In this document: positions 34,465-42,147 of the stretch, in pieces | How the letters are laid out: the number at the start of each line of letters is the position of its first letter | How positions within the stretch are numbered: position 1 is the first letter of the stretch | DNA from: Bradyrhizobium yuanmingense | GTDB taxonomy: Bacteria > Pseudomonadota > Alphaproteobacteria > Rhizobiales > Xanthobacteraceae | Length of the DNA: 64,000 bases | Direction: 5' to 3' | Assembly: GCF_900094575.1 (NCBI RefSeq) | Contig: NZ_FMAE01000010.1 | Coordinates: 224,347 to 288,346 of the forward strand | Made by a program: the position numbers and the translations under genes | Notes under the pieces: generated by a model | What the model saw: only the letters and a program-made list of their open reading frames with translations | Database searches by the model: none | Told to the model about the DNA's origin: nothing

Positions 34465-34602
34465 ATGGAAGCTGCCCGCCGCTTTCGCGCAATGGCCTTG
34501 CTTTGCCGTCAGACTGCTGTACTCCAACCTGCGCGAAGCTGGAAATTGCTTGCAGAGGCAGAGTACTGGGAACATCTGGCCGCCGCGGCCTTAGCTCATT
34601 GA
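34465..34602 (+). CDS. Small conserved alphaproteobacterial-type protein (45 aa)
   Basis: ATG 34465 with a strong GGGAGGT five bases upstream, stop at 34602. The product begins MEAARRFRAMALLCRQTA and ends EAEYWEHLAAAALAH, one amphipathic helical unit. It follows the pattern (R-x-x-A-x-x-CR-x-x-A ... A-x-x-WE-x-L-A) that I associate with the many small unknown proteins of Bradyrhizobium-like genomes. Function unknown. Confidence 0.6.
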   Translation: MEAARRFRAMALLCRQTAVLQPARSWKLLAEAEYWEHLAAAALAH

Positions 34603-34672
34603 GCTTCAGTCGGGCGTTCTTTGTCTTCCGTTTTCGTCGACTTCCTAGTTAAGTCCTTTTCTGAGGCATGTG

Positions 34673-34846
34673 ATGTCGAGTACGCGTCAAATTTCTTCTA
34701 GTGCTGTTCTGAGCGAACGGCACCAGGCGCTTCTGGAGGAGCTCAGAGAGGTGGAGAAACTTCGAAGTAAGCTCCGACATCTAGAAACAAAACCAATCGG
34801 CAGAAGGCGGCGTACCAAAGCGAGCGGCATAGCTAGAGCCGTTTAG
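34673..34846 (+). CDS. Small basic coiled-coil protein (57 aa)
   Basis: ATG 34673 with GAGG seven or so bases upstream, ending at TAG 34844-34846. It contains a short coiled coil (LLEELREVEKLRSKLRHLE) and an Arg/Lys-rich tail (GRRRRTKASG), which could bind nucleic acid. I do not recognise a family; the frame could still be a chance one. Confidence 0.45.
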   Translation: MSSTRQISSSAVLSERHQALLEELREVEKLRSKLRHLETKPIGRRRRTKASGIARAV

Positions 34847-35079
34847 AGACCCGCCGGATCCGAAGGATAACCCGGCTCACTCGCGCGGTCGATGCACGGA
34901 TTGCCCGCGTTCCTCGCGTCCACCTCTACCTTGAAAGAGGACTGGGCGGCTTTCATCTGCGCCTAGCGAGCCTCGGCGATGACGTCGCTACGACGCGTCG
35001 CCAACCAGCCAGGCCGGGGTGCCTCACAACACTTGAACGAACTCGGCGGCGAGACCGGCCGCCCATTCAGGGTCGGGCG

Positions 35080-35271
35080 TTAGCTCCGACTTTCATTCGA
35101 CGTTGCACTTCGGAACACCGCAACGAGCCGATCGCCTTCCCAAAGCTCAACGTCGTGCTCGTCATGCATTTGCTCGGCTCGGCGTCTCGCCGCCTGCTCG
35201 TCAATACAGTCGAGCTTTGCAGTGCAGATCACTTGCCGGCTGCCGTCCACCACGAAAACCTTATACCGCAT
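35080..35271 (-). CDS. Small conserved hypothetical protein (63 aa)
   Basis: Begins MRYKVFVVDGSRQVICTAKL and continues with a helix (DEQAARRRAEQM) and a final strand pattern (VELWEGDRLVAVF). The alternating strand-helix-strand pattern and clean composition make it look real, and resemble small unknown proteins common in Bradyrhizobium. No function can be proposed. Confidence 0.65.
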   Translation of the reverse strand: MRYKVFVVDGSRQVICTAKLDCIDEQAARRRAEQMHDEHDVELWEGDRLVAVFRSATSNESRS

Positions 35272-35438
35272 GATGCCGTCCGATCCAAAAAGGTGACGAT
35301 CATCGTACCCGAATGTCCGGTTAAGGCAGCGCCAAACTAAGTGCGATGCAACGGAACCATTGTACGTGTGTCAGTTCGGCGATACCTGCTCGTTCAATCC
35401 GTCGGTCGCGCGGCGGCAGTACCTCGTATGTCGCCACC

Positions 35439-36152
35439 TCAGTGGCGTAGTCTCACTGCGTGCCGAAGCGTGTGGCTCGAGCTTAAGAGCGAGAGGCCAC
35501 CAAGCGTCATCAGCAGCCCACCGAGCCAGCCCGTCCAGCTGCGCGCTTCGTCGTGCCCCTCTGCAGTGCGCGGGCCCAGCGGCATATCTTGAGGTGGGTC
35601 GGCAGGCGCGGCGGCGAGAAACTGCCCAACGTTGACTTGATCCGGCACGGAGTGTTCGCGCTTGAGCTGGTTGCGGGGAATATCTCCGACGGGAGCCGCC
35701 GACATCAGGGTAGCACCCGTGCCGAGATCGGAAGTGGCATCTGCTACCTGCATTGCAGGCGTCTGGGATTGCTCGGGCGGTGCAGAGCGCAGCAACTCCG
35801 CGCGCGCATCAACGATCACGCTCCGCGTGGTCTGCGTGGTCCGGTTCTCGTCGAAACTGGCGCTACGGTCTTTGGCCGCGGGAGCCCGAATGGGTTTCTT
35901 CACCGTCGCGATGCCCTCGGCCAGGAACCAGCATCTGCGACGACCGTCCGTTCGGTAGACCCAATGCTGTCCGCCACTGGTCGAGGTACCGGGACGCGGC
36001 GCGCATTCGGCTTGCGGCGGAGGGGTGGTTACCGTGGGTTGGGACGTAGCAGTATTGAAGAAGTCGGTTAGAGGATTGGAAGACGCAGGCGTCGCCGAAA
36101 AACCTCCGACAAGGAGCAAACTGGCGAAGTACAATCGCAAATGTCCGGACAT
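35439..36152 (-). CDS. Exported hypothetical protein with C-terminal membrane helix
   Basis: 237 residues from ATG 36152, chosen because MSGHLRLYFASLLLVGGFSATPAS forms a signal peptide; the open frame upstream of it adds no signal. After a Pro/Thr-rich stretch comes a short Cys/Trp segment (ECAPRPGTSTSGGQHWVYRTDGRRRCWF, two cysteines), then a low-complexity linker and a final hydrophobic helix (WLGGLLMTLGGLSLL). Domain of unknown function. Stands alone. Confidence 0.68.
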   Translation of the reverse strand: MSGHLRLYFASLLLVGGFSATPASSNPLTDFFNTATSQPTVTTPPPQAECAPRPGTSTSGGQHWVYRTDGRRRCWFLAEGIATVKKPIRAPAAKDRSASFDENRTTQTTRSVIVDARAELLRSAPPEQSQTPAMQVADATSDLGTGATLMSAAPVGDIPRNQLKREHSVPDQVNVGQFLAAAPADPPQDMPLGPRTAEGHDEARSWTGWLGGLLMTLGGLSLLSSSHTLRHAVRLRH

Positions 36153-36624
36153 CGGAAACTCCCGGGTGCGCCCCGCTTGAGCCTTAGCGGCGACAACGGC
36201 CCCCATGCGGCTTAAATCGGGCAACGCGATGAATTAATGGTATTCTTGGCCACCTAATTTATATGCCGGTCCAGTACTCCAGGGATGCCTGCAACAAGGA
36301 TAGGCCGATGGATTCATCGGTCATCTGAGTTGCGCCGGGCCTCGATCCGCGGCGTAGCCGCCCGGTCGATTGCGATAGTTGCGCCCGTTCCCGAACACCA
36401 AAGCAAAACTTGCCGAGAGATGAGTTCGTGGATGTCGCGATACGTGGACACCCCCGCTACGAATTGAATACTCCATCGCGATATTGCCATCGTCGCGCCT
36501 TTCTCCCTACCACCTAGCGGATTTAAATGTGGATTGTGCGATCAATATTTAACTGGCGGCTTGCCTGCTCCCTGATTCCCGACTTGTGTGCCCGGGCCTT
36601 CTGCCCAAGATTCGGATTGGAGCC
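36153..36624. other. Intergenic region
   Basis: 472 bp between divergent genes (exported protein on minus, H-NS-family on plus). No supportable coding sequence; moderately AT-rich near 36230-36260 and 36520-36560. Likely promoter region for both neighbours. Confidence 0.55.
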
Positions 36625-36966
36625 ATGAACACCGCGCATTTTAATTCGCTCTCCGTTGACGAGCTCTGGACCCTTCACCAAGAGGTCGCCGCCAAACTCA
36701 CTCAGAAAATGTTGGTGCAAAAAGCACGTTTGGAGGAAAGGCTGCGCAGCATTAGACTGGCCAGCGAGGTCACACGGCTCAATTACAAGCGGCGTCGTCC
36801 ATATCCGCCCGTCCGTCCCAAATATCGCAATCCGAAGAACCCAGCGGAGACATGGTCGGGTCGTGGCAGGCAGCCGCGATGGCTGCGGCCGCAGCTTCGA
36901 AGCGGCCGAGACTTGGACGATTTCCTGATCGATCAGGCTTCAGCTCAAAAGCGCCAGACAAATTGA
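36625..36966 (+). CDS. H-NS family nucleoid protein (HvrA/Spb-like)
   Basis: 113 residues from ATG 36625. N-terminal oligomerisation helix (SLSVDELWTLHQEVAAKLTQKMLVQKARLEERL) and a C-terminal DNA-binding unit with the H-NS core (YRNPKNPAETWSGRGRQPRW, matching the W-x-GRGR-x-P-x-W loop that reads AT-rich minor groove). Such proteins silence acquired AT-rich genes; here it lies inside the pilus module, near the AT-rich flp promoter. ATG 36625 is preferred over an earlier in-frame start that lacks a ribosome-binding site. Confidence 0.9.
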   Translation: MNTAHFNSLSVDELWTLHQEVAAKLTQKMLVQKARLEERLRSIRLASEVTRLNYKRRRPYPPVRPKYRNPKNPAETWSGRGRQPRWLRPQLRSGRDLDDFLIDQASAQKRQTN

Positions 36967-37184
36967 GCGCCGATTGCGGCATTTTGGGTTGGGAATGCTG
37001 GCGCCGGCTGTTTCCCGATCTGAGATTTTCACATTATCGTTTTAACGCGGGTCATGACTATGGTTGGAGCCATTGGCCGTAGCGACCGCACTTGCGATCC
37101 GGCTGACGGTCTCGCTGAATCGCTCGGGGGGCCCGCGGCGCAGTGAAGACATCGACGAGAACTCAAGCGCACGATGGCCCGACT

Positions 37185-37478
37185 CTAGTCGTGATGCTCT
37201 CTGAAGTGCCGCCTAACCGCATTCCACGCTCGAAGGGCTGGAAGGAGGAGGACGACGAAAAGAACTCTGATTGCAACTGGAGTCATCCCGCGCTGCAGGA
37301 GTGGTGGTTCGCGACCATCCGAGCGACCGGCCGTCGTGTTGATCGTCGCCGGAGATGGAATTGCTGCGTGCCGAGTAGGTGCCGGTCTGCGCGAGGGCAG
37401 GACAGCTACAACGAACAGAACGTTCACCAGCAGCCATATTCCCACTATGAGAAGGACACTACGCACGAGAACGACCAT
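37185..37478 (-). CDS. Possible small membrane protein (97 aa)
   Basis: Starts MVVLVRSVLLIVGIWLLVNVLFVVAVLP, a convincing membrane helix, and has a second hydrophobic stretch near residues 66-80 (VAIRVLFVVLLLPAL). No ribosome-binding site is obvious and an overlapping frame on the other strand is equally long. I keep it at low confidence because of the hydrophobic pattern. Confidence 0.35.
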   Translation of the reverse strand: MVVLVRSVLLIVGIWLLVNVLFVVAVLPSRRPAPTRHAAIPSPATINTTAGRSDGREPPLLQRGMTPVAIRVLFVVLLLPALRAWNAVRRHFREHHD

Positions 37479-37949
37479 CGTTGATCTAATCTGCCGAGCT
37501 TATTCCTGCCTCATGCCCGGCACGCAGCCGGCAACACTGCGTTCGCGGACGGAACCGCTTCGCTGCAGCCGGCACATTTGGCATCCGCCGATGCCATCGG
37601 GCCCTGAGCGCTTCGCAAACGCCCAGGATCGCTCGCAGCCTAGTCGGGCGCAACACTCGCGTCTGTGCGCTTTCGAACATTCATGCCCCTTCAGGTATGC
37701 CCGTTCTGTGCATCATCGGGCGAGAGCCGGACAGAGATCGCTCATCAGCCAGGACGGCCGACCTCAGCCCGCAGTCCCTGAACAGGGGCCGGGTCATGGA
37801 GCATGGCCAAATATCGCAGCACGATGAGCGACGAATTTGGCCGTCCGCATCGAACCAGTATCGAGTTTCGGCAGTTGACCCCCGGTGAATCCGAACAAGC
37901 AAACTGATTGTTCGGGCCGAGGATAATATTAAAAGCTACGCCGGCACAC
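37479..37949. other. Region without a supportable gene
   Basis: 471 bp with overlapping short frames on both strands, none with a good start or family resemblance. Confidence 0.5.
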
Positions 37950-38186
37950 ATGAAGGACCTCCGACGACGTTTGGAAAAGGTCCGCGCTGACGCGAGAGAA
38001 TTTACGCTGATGAGTCAGCGGGCGACGGACATAGAGAAGCGCGAGCTGTTCAAGCGCTTGGCGGATGAGCTCGCCTTCGAGGCTCTCGAGCTCGAGCTGA
38101 TCGTGAAGAAAAATCAGCCACCTGATCCGTGCGACAAGCACGAGGTCGTGGAATTTACGTTACCCTCTCAGCGAAAGCGCGGCTGA
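37950..38186 (+). CDS. Small conserved helical protein (78 aa)
   Basis: From ATG 37950: MKDLRRRLEKVRADARE, then ATDIEKRELFKRLADELAFEALELELIVKK. A two-helix charged protein of the sort repeatedly annotated as hypothetical in Bradyrhizobium; the pattern (leader helix, then a KRELF-x-x-L-A motif) is one I recognise from that group. An earlier in-frame ATG at 37908 is less likely. Function unknown. Confidence 0.6.
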   Translation: MKDLRRRLEKVRADAREFTLMSQRATDIEKRELFKRLADELAFEALELELIVKKNQPPDPCDKHEVVEFTLPSQRKRG

Positions 38187-38551
38187 CGCGAAAGAGGTTA
38201 AGCCGGCTAGTTCGTGCGTGCATAAAGGATCTTTGCGCATGACTCCGCCAGCGATCGCTGCGCCGCCGCATCGAACTGCGCATTGCGCTTCGCGGGCCCA
38301 GATCCGGAACATTCTGGTTCTGGTTCTGCAGCAAGCGGTATCTTGCTGCGCCGGACAGAACACACCGTCCGTTTTGCCCGCTCCGATTTCCTATTCTACG
38401 ACAAGCATGTGACCGACTTGTCCCATCGGATCTGCGCGCTGTATCGAATGGGTGAAGATATAGAAACTAGGGAAACACCAGCTAGCAAACCGGCCGTGTC
38501 CACTCCAACAAAAACGTCGCACCAGACGCGCTTTGCTCTATCGAAGAATTC
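38187..38551. other. Decayed sequence upstream of attachment copy 2
   Basis: No intact gene. The stretch around 38340-38440 (CGTCCGTTTTGCC..., CTACGACAAGCATGT..., GCGCTGTAT) resembles 63655-63760 in order and spacing, so the same flank precedes copies 2 and 3 of the tRNA fragment. Confidence 0.45.
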
Positions 38552-38571
38552 AAAAAAGCCCTTGCGGGCTT
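38552..38571 (-). terminator. Rho-independent terminator of the former tRNA
   Basis: On the minus strand: AAGCCC, loop GCAA, GGGCTT followed by a run of T. It sits five bases beyond the CCA end of tRNA fragment copy 2, the normal place for the terminator of an intact tRNA gene. Confidence 0.7.
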
Positions 38572-38576
38572 AAAGG

Positions 38577-38621
38577 TGGTGGGCGCACCAGGGCTCGAAC
38601 CTGGGACCCGCTGATTAAGAG
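38577..38621 (-). repeat. tRNA-Lys(CTT) 3'-end fragment, copy 2 (putative attachment site)
   Basis: 45 bp identical to copies 1 and 3, from the encoded CCA through the T arm to the anticodon loop. Identity ends within the anticodon stem (GAG then ACAC, copy 1 has TCAG). It is the only copy with a clear downstream terminator. It lies 22 bp before direct repeat R1. Confidence 0.85.
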
Positions 38622-38643
38622 ACACGCCGCTGGCCTTGATTTC

Positions 38644-38710
38644 TCAAGAGAATTTTTCCAACTGAACCAATATCCGATCATTGGAGATCAATGGCTTACA
38701 GTGAAACATC
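38644..38710 (+). repeat. 67-bp direct repeat R1 flanking the liv remnant
   Basis: Matches 40112-40178 at 57 of 67 positions by eye, the first 21 bases being identical (TCAAGAGAATTTTTCCAACT...). It contains no terminal inverted repeats. R1 and R2 enclose livM and the cut livH. Confidence 0.75.
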
Positions 38711-38840
38711 CAACTGCAAAGGCGCATGGACGCCAGAGCGCCTCCTTGCCAAAGATGGACTGGCGGCGCTTCTGAATGGACGAAGCGACCCGGCACAAGG
38801 CTGGTCATAATGGCATTGGACCGGACTGGCTGCGGCTGAG

Positions 38841-39902
38841 CTAGCGCTGGGTCGGGAACAGCTGCGCTGCCGCGCCCCACACGCCGTTGGGCATGAACAG
38901 CATGATCAGGATGGCGAGCGTGCCGAGCACGAGCAGATAGAGACTGCCAAACTGGGCGAGATAGGTGACGAGCCCCCACAGCAGGAGCACGCCGACCATC
39001 GGACCTTCGATGGTGCGTACCCCGCCGATCACGACGATGAAGATGACATAGGCGGTCCAGTCGGTGACGCTGAAGGCCGCATCAGGCGAAATACGCGCCT
39101 TCTGCAAATAAACCACGGCCCCGATCATGCCGGTGGCGAAGGCGACCGCGATCCACAGCACGTGGCGAGTCCGCGCGGTGCGGACGCCGACGCTGCGCGC
39201 CGCCGCTGCGTTGTCACGGCTTGCAGCCAGCGCAAGGCCGTGGTGCGAGCGCATGAAGGCGTAGATGCCGAGCGTGACCAGCACGACGAGCAGCAGTGCC
39301 AGCCAGTAGACCAGCACGTCACGCGCGGCCGCCGGGCGCAGGCCAAGCAGCGCCTGCACCGCCTTCAGCCCGACCATCTGCGACAGCTCGCTCGGCGAGA
39401 TCGACATCCCGGTGCCGCCGCCGAGCGACTTGAACTGGGCGCAGATCAGCCGCAGCGCTTCGGCAGCGACCCAGCTGCCGATCGCGAAATATGGCCCCTC
39501 CAACCGGAACAGCAGCGGCCCGAGCACCGCCGCGACCAGCGCCGCGAACAGTCCGGCCAGCGGGATCGCCGCAACCGGATCGAGCCCGGCCATCACGATG
39601 CCGGCAAACAGCGCATAGGCGCCGAGCCCGACAAACGCCTGCTGCCCGACCGATACCAGCCCGCCCCACCCGGCCAGCACGTTCCAGAGCTGTGCCAAGG
39701 TCAGCATGGTGAAGACGAAGATCAGATCCTGGATCAGGTTGCGCGAGGCGATCGCTGGCAGCGCGGCCAGCGCCACGATCAGCGCGATGCCGGCCACGGC
39801 CGCGACGCGCGACAGCCGTGTGCCGACCCGAACCTGCCACACCGGCGCGTCCACCGGGCGCGGCTCGCGGCTTGCCGGAATATGGATGCTTTCGGCGCTC
39901 AT
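38841..39902 (-). CDS. livM: Branched-chain amino acid ABC transporter permease LivM
   Basis: 353 residues from ATG 39902, which overlaps the livH stop (ATGA). Eight or more hydrophobic helices and family landmarks: LTLAQLWNVLAGWGGLVSVGQQAFVGLGAY, and FAFA-like C-terminal GMIGAVVYLQKARISPD. One of two permeases that need LivH, LivK and the LivF/LivG ATPases. None of these other components is intact in the window, so this gene is an orphan and probably not functional here, although its own frame is complete. Confidence 0.9.
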   Translation of the reverse strand: MSAESIHIPASREPRPVDAPVWQVRVGTRLSRVAAVAGIALIVALAALPAIASRNLIQDLIFVFTMLTLAQLWNVLAGWGGLVSVGQQAFVGLGAYALFAGIVMAGLDPVAAIPLAGLFAALVAAVLGPLLFRLEGPYFAIGSWVAAEALRLICAQFKSLGGGTGMSISPSELSQMVGLKAVQALLGLRPAAARDVLVYWLALLLVVLVTLGIYAFMRSHHGLALAASRDNAAAARSVGVRTARTRHVLWIAVAFATGMIGAVVYLQKARISPDAAFSVTDWTAYVIFIVVIGGVRTIEGPMVGVLLLWGLVTYLAQFGSLYLLVLGTLAILIMLFMPNGVWGAAAQLFPTQR

Positions 39903-40111
39903 GTCCGCCTCGCCGGGAACAGCCCGCGCGGCCGCACCATCAGCACGGCGAGGAAAGCGAGATGGCCGGCCAGGATCTGCCATTCCGGATTGATCCGCCC
40001 TCCGATCGCCTGCGCCAGCCCGAGCACGATGCCGCCCGCCAGCGTCCCCCACAGGCTGCCGAGCCCGCCGATGATCACCGCCTCGAATGCGTAGAGCAGC
40101 CGCGCCGGTCT
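39899..40111 (-). pseudogene. livH: livH 3' fragment, cut at repeat R2
   Basis: On the minus strand the frame ending at 39899 reads LLYAFEAVIIGGLGSLWGTLAGGIVLGLAQAIG ... HLAFLAVLMVRPRGLFPARRT, the C-terminal 65 residues or so of a LivH permease. Similarity stops at 40111, where direct repeat R2 begins. The first three quarters of the gene are missing from the window. Confidence 0.85.
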
Positions 40112-40178
40112 TCAAGAGAATTTTTCCAACTGGGCCAAAATTCCACCATTAGAGATCAATGACTTACAGCGAAATATC
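40112..40178 (+). repeat. 67-bp direct repeat R2 flanking the liv remnant
   Basis: Second copy of R1 in the same orientation, 1.47 kb away. It abuts the truncation point of livH exactly, so the recombination that removed the 5' part of livH took place at this repeat. Confidence 0.75.
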
Positions 40179-40541
40179 TACGCGGAGGGCACCTGACGGT
40201 TTGGGGACACGCGACAAGAGATTGTCGGGGAATCCCCTCTAGCAATTTAAATAGGTTGGCAGTCGTTTCCAAATGAGACCAGCTCTCGCCGGAGCAACAG
40301 TCTCGGGCAAGGCGCGCGAAAGGAGTATTTGGGAGCGGACACCACGGTCACCCCTAGCTTGCGGGCAGCAGTCAATAGGAAGGGTCGGCTACCTAGGTCG
40401 GCTACCTAAAAAAGCAGCACCTTCCTGGCACTGCCGACAACCGCGGCATTTCAGCATTGGCTTCTTCGAAAGCAGCACCGAACGGCAGGCAATCCCGTAC
40501 AAGCGCGCAAAGATGGTTCAGCGCCAATCGGGAGCTGAGAC
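40179..40541. other. Intergenic region with a 13-bp tandem duplication
   Basis: 363 bp without a gene. At 40383-40408 the 13-mer GGTCGGCTACCTA occurs twice in tandem. The promoter of the following oxidase should lie here; GGGAG at 40530-40534 is its ribosome-binding site. Confidence 0.55.
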
Positions 40542-41981
40542 ATGTCCCAGTCAGTACACGTCCGACCTTTTCGTGACCTCCTCGACAGCGGGGGCGTCGT
40601 TGAGGACCCGGAGCGGATCGCCACCTACACAATGGATCAACGTCAGCTTTTCACGGGTTCGACGTTTGCCGTGCTGAAGCCGGCGACGACACAGCAAGTC
40701 GCCGATATCGTACGGCTGGCGGCGCACTACGGGATCGGAATCGTTCCGCAAGGCGGCAACACCAGCTATTGCGGCGGCGCTACGCCGGACGCGTCCGGAC
40801 GCCAGGTTATCGTGAGCCTCGAGCGGATGGACAGGATCCGCGAAATCGATCCCGTCTCCATGAGCATCTCTGTGGATGCCGGCGCCATCCTGAAGAACGT
40901 CCAGGACGCCGCGGCGGCTGCGGGCCTTCTGTTGCCGCTCAGCCTCGGCGCGGAAGCCAGTTGCCGGATCGGCGGCAATATCGGCACGAACGCCGGCGGG
41001 CTGTCGGTCGTGAGGTACGGGATGACGCGCGATCTGCTGCTCGGAATCGAGGCGGTGCTGGCGGACGGCACGGTGGTCTCCGACATGCGCAAGTTGCGGA
41101 AGAACAATACCGGCTACGACGTCAAGCAGTGCTTCGTCGGAAGCGAGGGGACTCTCGGCATCGTCACGGGCGCAGTGTTGCGTCTCGCGCCCTTGCCGAC
41201 CCGCCGCGCGACTGCCTGGCTGAAGCTCGCGAAGGACGCTCCAATCGCCGAGCTTCTCACGCTGATCCGCCGCGAATCGGCGGATCTTCTGACCACGTTC
41301 GAATTCATGACATCCCGATCGATTACGCTCGCGACCGAAGCAATAACTGACCCGCCCTCCCTCGGCGCGGGCCCCGGAGGCGCCGTTCTCGTCGAGTTCG
41401 CCTCTGCCTCACGCCATCTCGATCTCGACGAACTGATGGAAGCCGTTCTGGCCGAGGCGATCGAGACCGGCTGCGTCGATGACGCATTGCTGGCGCAGAG
41501 CGGATCGCAGCGAACCGCGATGTGGCGGCTCCGGGAGACCATCCCCGAAGGCGAGAAGCGCCGGAACGGATCGGTGAAGCACGACATCTCGGTACCGCTT
41601 TCCTCCATTCAGCGCTTTCTGGACCTGGCCGGCTCGCAGGTACGATCGTATGACGCCGACCTTGAACTGTCCGTCTACGGCCATGTCGGCGACGGCAATC
41701 TGCACTACAACGTGCTCGTTCCTCGCGATGTCGACCGGCTGGAATTCACCAAGCGGATCGAAAGCAGCCTTTCGTTGCAACTCTACAACACGGCCGCCGC
41801 GCTCGGCGGCACGTTCAGCGCGGAGCATGGCGTCGGTCGCTTCAAGAAGCACCTTCTAGACCGGTACAGCGATCCTGGGCGTATCGCGGCCATGCGCCGG
41901 ATCAAGACCGCCTTTGATCCGGCGGACATCATGAACGCCGGCGCGATCGTTTGCCCAATGGGAGGGAAGTCTGCCAGTTGA
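40542..41981 (+). CDS. FAD-binding D-2-hydroxyacid dehydrogenase (GlcD/D-lactate/D-2-HG type)
   Basis: 479 residues of the VAO/FAD_binding_4 family; oxidises a D-2-hydroxyacid to the 2-oxoacid. FAD-binding loops PQGGNTSYCGGATP near residue 70 and CRIGGNIGTNAGG near 143, GYDVKQCFVGSEGTLGIVTGAVL near 190-212. The C-terminal FAD-oxidase domain ends in the family signature (YGHVGDGNLHYN; FSAEHGVGRFKK; FDPADIMNAG). GGGAG precedes the start. It is convergent with the next oxidoreductase. D-lactate, glycolate and D-2-hydroxyglutarate are all possible substrates. Confidence 0.9.
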   Translation: MSQSVHVRPFRDLLDSGGVVEDPERIATYTMDQRQLFTGSTFAVLKPATTQQVADIVRLAAHYGIGIVPQGGNTSYCGGATPDASGRQVIVSLERMDRIREIDPVSMSISVDAGAILKNVQDAAAAAGLLLPLSLGAEASCRIGGNIGTNAGGLSVVRYGMTRDLLLGIEAVLADGTVVSDMRKLRKNNTGYDVKQCFVGSEGTLGIVTGAVLRLAPLPTRRATAWLKLAKDAPIAELLTLIRRESADLLTTFEFMTSRSITLATEAITDPPSLGAGPGGAVLVEFASASRHLDLDELMEAVLAEAIETGCVDDALLAQSGSQRTAMWRLRETIPEGEKRRNGSVKHDISVPLSSIQRFLDLAGSQVRSYDADLELSVYGHVGDGNLHYNVLVPRDVDRLEFTKRIESSLSLQLYNTAAALGGTFSAEHGVGRFKKHLLDRYSDPGRIAAMRRIKTAFDPADIMNAGAIVCPMGGKSAS

Positions 41982-42068
41982 ACCATCAGCCGGCGTGCCG
42001 ATGCTTCCGAACGGCGGGGCTTCGGCCGATGCACCCCGATCAGCCAAATCCTCTCGTGCATAAAGAAA

Positions 42069-42091
42069 GAGCCACTCCGAAGGAGTGGCTC
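42069..42091 (-). terminator. Terminator of the minus-strand catabolic operon
   Basis: Perfect 10-bp stem GAGCCACTCC / GGAGTGGCTC with a 3-base loop. On the minus strand it is followed by TTTCTTTA, so it should end transcription of the oxidoreductase gene at 42148. The plus side lacks a T-run. Confidence 0.7.
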
Positions 42092-42147
42092 AAGTTGGGG
42101 AGGAAACGCTCCTTGGGGACTGCAGGGCCTGATTTCCGGCTCGATCT

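Noticed and set aside
34061..34594. 177-codon frame upstream of the small genes
   Set aside because: No ribosome-binding site, mixed composition, and it overlaps the better-supported small gene at 34465 in another frame.
38644..40178. Insertion sequence bounded by R1 and R2
   Set aside because: No transposase frame and no terminal inverted repeats; the content is liv permease sequence.
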